From CAIQPS01 sp963843455 (GTDB taxonomy: Bacteria > Actinomycetota > Thermoleophilia > RBG-16-64-13): DNA of 64,000 nt. The stretch covers positions 7,014-71,013 of the forward strand of contig CAWJKE010000002.1 in assembly GCA_963843455.1 (NCBI GenBank), written 5' to 3'. A program made the translations under genes and the position numbers. The notes below the pieces were generated by a model that saw nothing but the letters and a program-made list of their open reading frames with translations, searched no databases and was not told the DNA's origin. Below, piece after piece: positions 63,430 to 64,000 of the stretch (positions are counted from its first letter, which is position 1; every line of letters starts with the position of its first letter).

Positions 63430-64000
63430 CTACCTTCCGCTCACCCAGGGGGTCCCGCCACCCGGACCCTGCAGATTGTGGAACATGTGCAGCCCCTGGA
63501 GCTTGCCGGAATGGAGCCGGACTATCTGGGTGGTCACGGCGACCGCCGGCATCTCCACAAGCACGTGACGAGTCTTGAACATCTCCGGGTCGAGCGTCCG
63601 CAGATGCATGTGCATCATCTCAGCAGGAACGAAACAGGATTCCGTGGCGCTACGGATGACGTAGGGGGAGACGAAGCCAGGGATGACGGCGATGGCTACC
63701 ACGATCCCCTGCTCTTCGTCGATGACCACGACGCGCGCGTGGGGGTCGCTGGGGCGGCCGGGGCCGATACCCGCGGGTATGGCCACTCTCTCCGCGGTCT
63801 CGCCCGCTTTGCTCTCCCCGCCGAACAGTGCGGCCAGATAGTCGGGATCCTCCAACACCACGCCACCGGCCTCCATCAGGAGACAGTCGGGGGAAGCCTC
63901 GGGCGCGGGCAGACTCCCGTCGAAGATCGCTCTGCCCAACTGGAACAGTTCTTCCCGGCTCGCCTTCTGCCCCGCCGGGATCGGCGAGGTCCAGCCGCTC
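63430..64000 (-). CDS. Uncharacterised protein, partial (runs off the window)
   Basis: The frame is open to the window's right end, so the N-terminus is missing. The visible ~190 residues read QKASREELFQLGRAIFDGSL, EDPDYLAALFGGESKAGE, HARVVVIDEEQGIVVAIAV, IPGFVSPYVIRSATESCFVP and ETAERVAIPAG. The pattern of curved beta strands with a final HMFHNLQGPGGGTPW resembles SnoaL/NTF2-like folds, but I do not recognise the family. It lies ~60 bases upstream of the MDR gene, and co-transcription is possible. Confidence 0.55.
   Translation of the reverse strand, partial: SGWTSPIPAGQKASREELFQLGRAIFDGSLPAPEASPDCLLMEAGGVVLEDPDYLAALFGGESKAGETAERVAIPAGIGPGRPSDPHARVVVIDEEQGIVVAIAVIPGFVSPYVIRSATESCFVPAEMMHMHLRTLDPEMFKTRHVLVEMPAVAVTTQIVRLHSGKLQGLHMFHNLQGPGGGTPWVSGR

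Overview
The window is high-GC bacterial DNA that reads as at least two pieces. Positions 1 to about 1800 carry nuoB, nuoC and the first part of nuoD (respiratory complex I) in an actinobacterial style. nuoD then stops in mid-domain and the sequence passes directly into a polysaccharide gene on the other strand. Everything after that is a second block, best read as the chromosome of a high-GC, probably anaerobic actinobacterium-like organism. The case for this is high GC, GTG/TTG starts, many ferredoxin-type and thiol-redox proteins, an NrpR-like regulator and B12-type methionine genes. The taxonomic call is an inference and is weak.

Positions 1.8-12.7 kb, mostly minus strand, are a surface-polysaccharide module: an SDR epimerase, a Wzy/WaaL-like membrane protein, a putative glycosyltransferase, an FAD oxidoreductase, the Wzt/Wzm ABC exporter, gmd, and decayed copies of fcl and of a GH43-like/formyltransferase-associated protein. 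A UDP-sugar dehydrogenase gene (12.8-14.1 kb) is followed by a 7-kb phage-like island (14.1-21.7 kb) bounded by two ~470-bp direct repeats. Each repeat includes the 3' end of the dehydrogenase gene and an XRE repressor gene. The island holds an RDF-like protein, a RecB/Cas4-like nuclease, an HNH-like protein, both terminase subunits and an unknown protein, but no integrase or capsid gene.

Positions 22-50.7 kb continue the polysaccharide locus: a lipoprotein M1 aminopeptidase, a Wzz/BY-kinase chain-length regulator, two tandem beta-helix proteins (the first split by a 1326-bp IS3-like element with a TAGG target duplication), an acetyltransferase, methyltransferases, a hexapeptide acetyltransferase, four GT4-type glycosyltransferases, asparagine synthetase, Wzy and Wzx, a second GH43-like gene, two FemAB/CelD-like genes, and a second, nearly identical UDP-sugar dehydrogenase. 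The order GH43-like, fcl, gmd occurs at both ends of the locus with different members intact, which indicates an old segmental duplication.

Positions 50.7-64 kb are a redox and metabolism region. A tightly overlapping minus-strand operon encodes an HdrA N-terminal-like protein, a 2[4Fe-4S] ferredoxin, three DGC-type putative zinc proteins, a GcvH-like lipoyl carrier, an ArsR-thioredoxin fusion, two small thioredoxins and a homocysteine methyltransferase. It starts at a textbook promoter overlaid by a perfect 9-6-9 palindrome. Next come an NrpR-like regulator and, divergently, a NuoE-NuoF-HoxU-type diaphorase with a GltB-like FMN protein. This redox region is the best candidate for an undescribed system. 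Last are a B12 methionine-synthase-activation-like protein, an MDR oxidoreductase and a gene that runs off the window.

About thirty apparent single-base frameshifts are spread over both blocks, including otherwise well-conserved genes. Many are more likely sequencing or assembly indels than real mutations, so broken genes are described with their likely repaired structure. I saw no rRNA, tRNA or CRISPR array.
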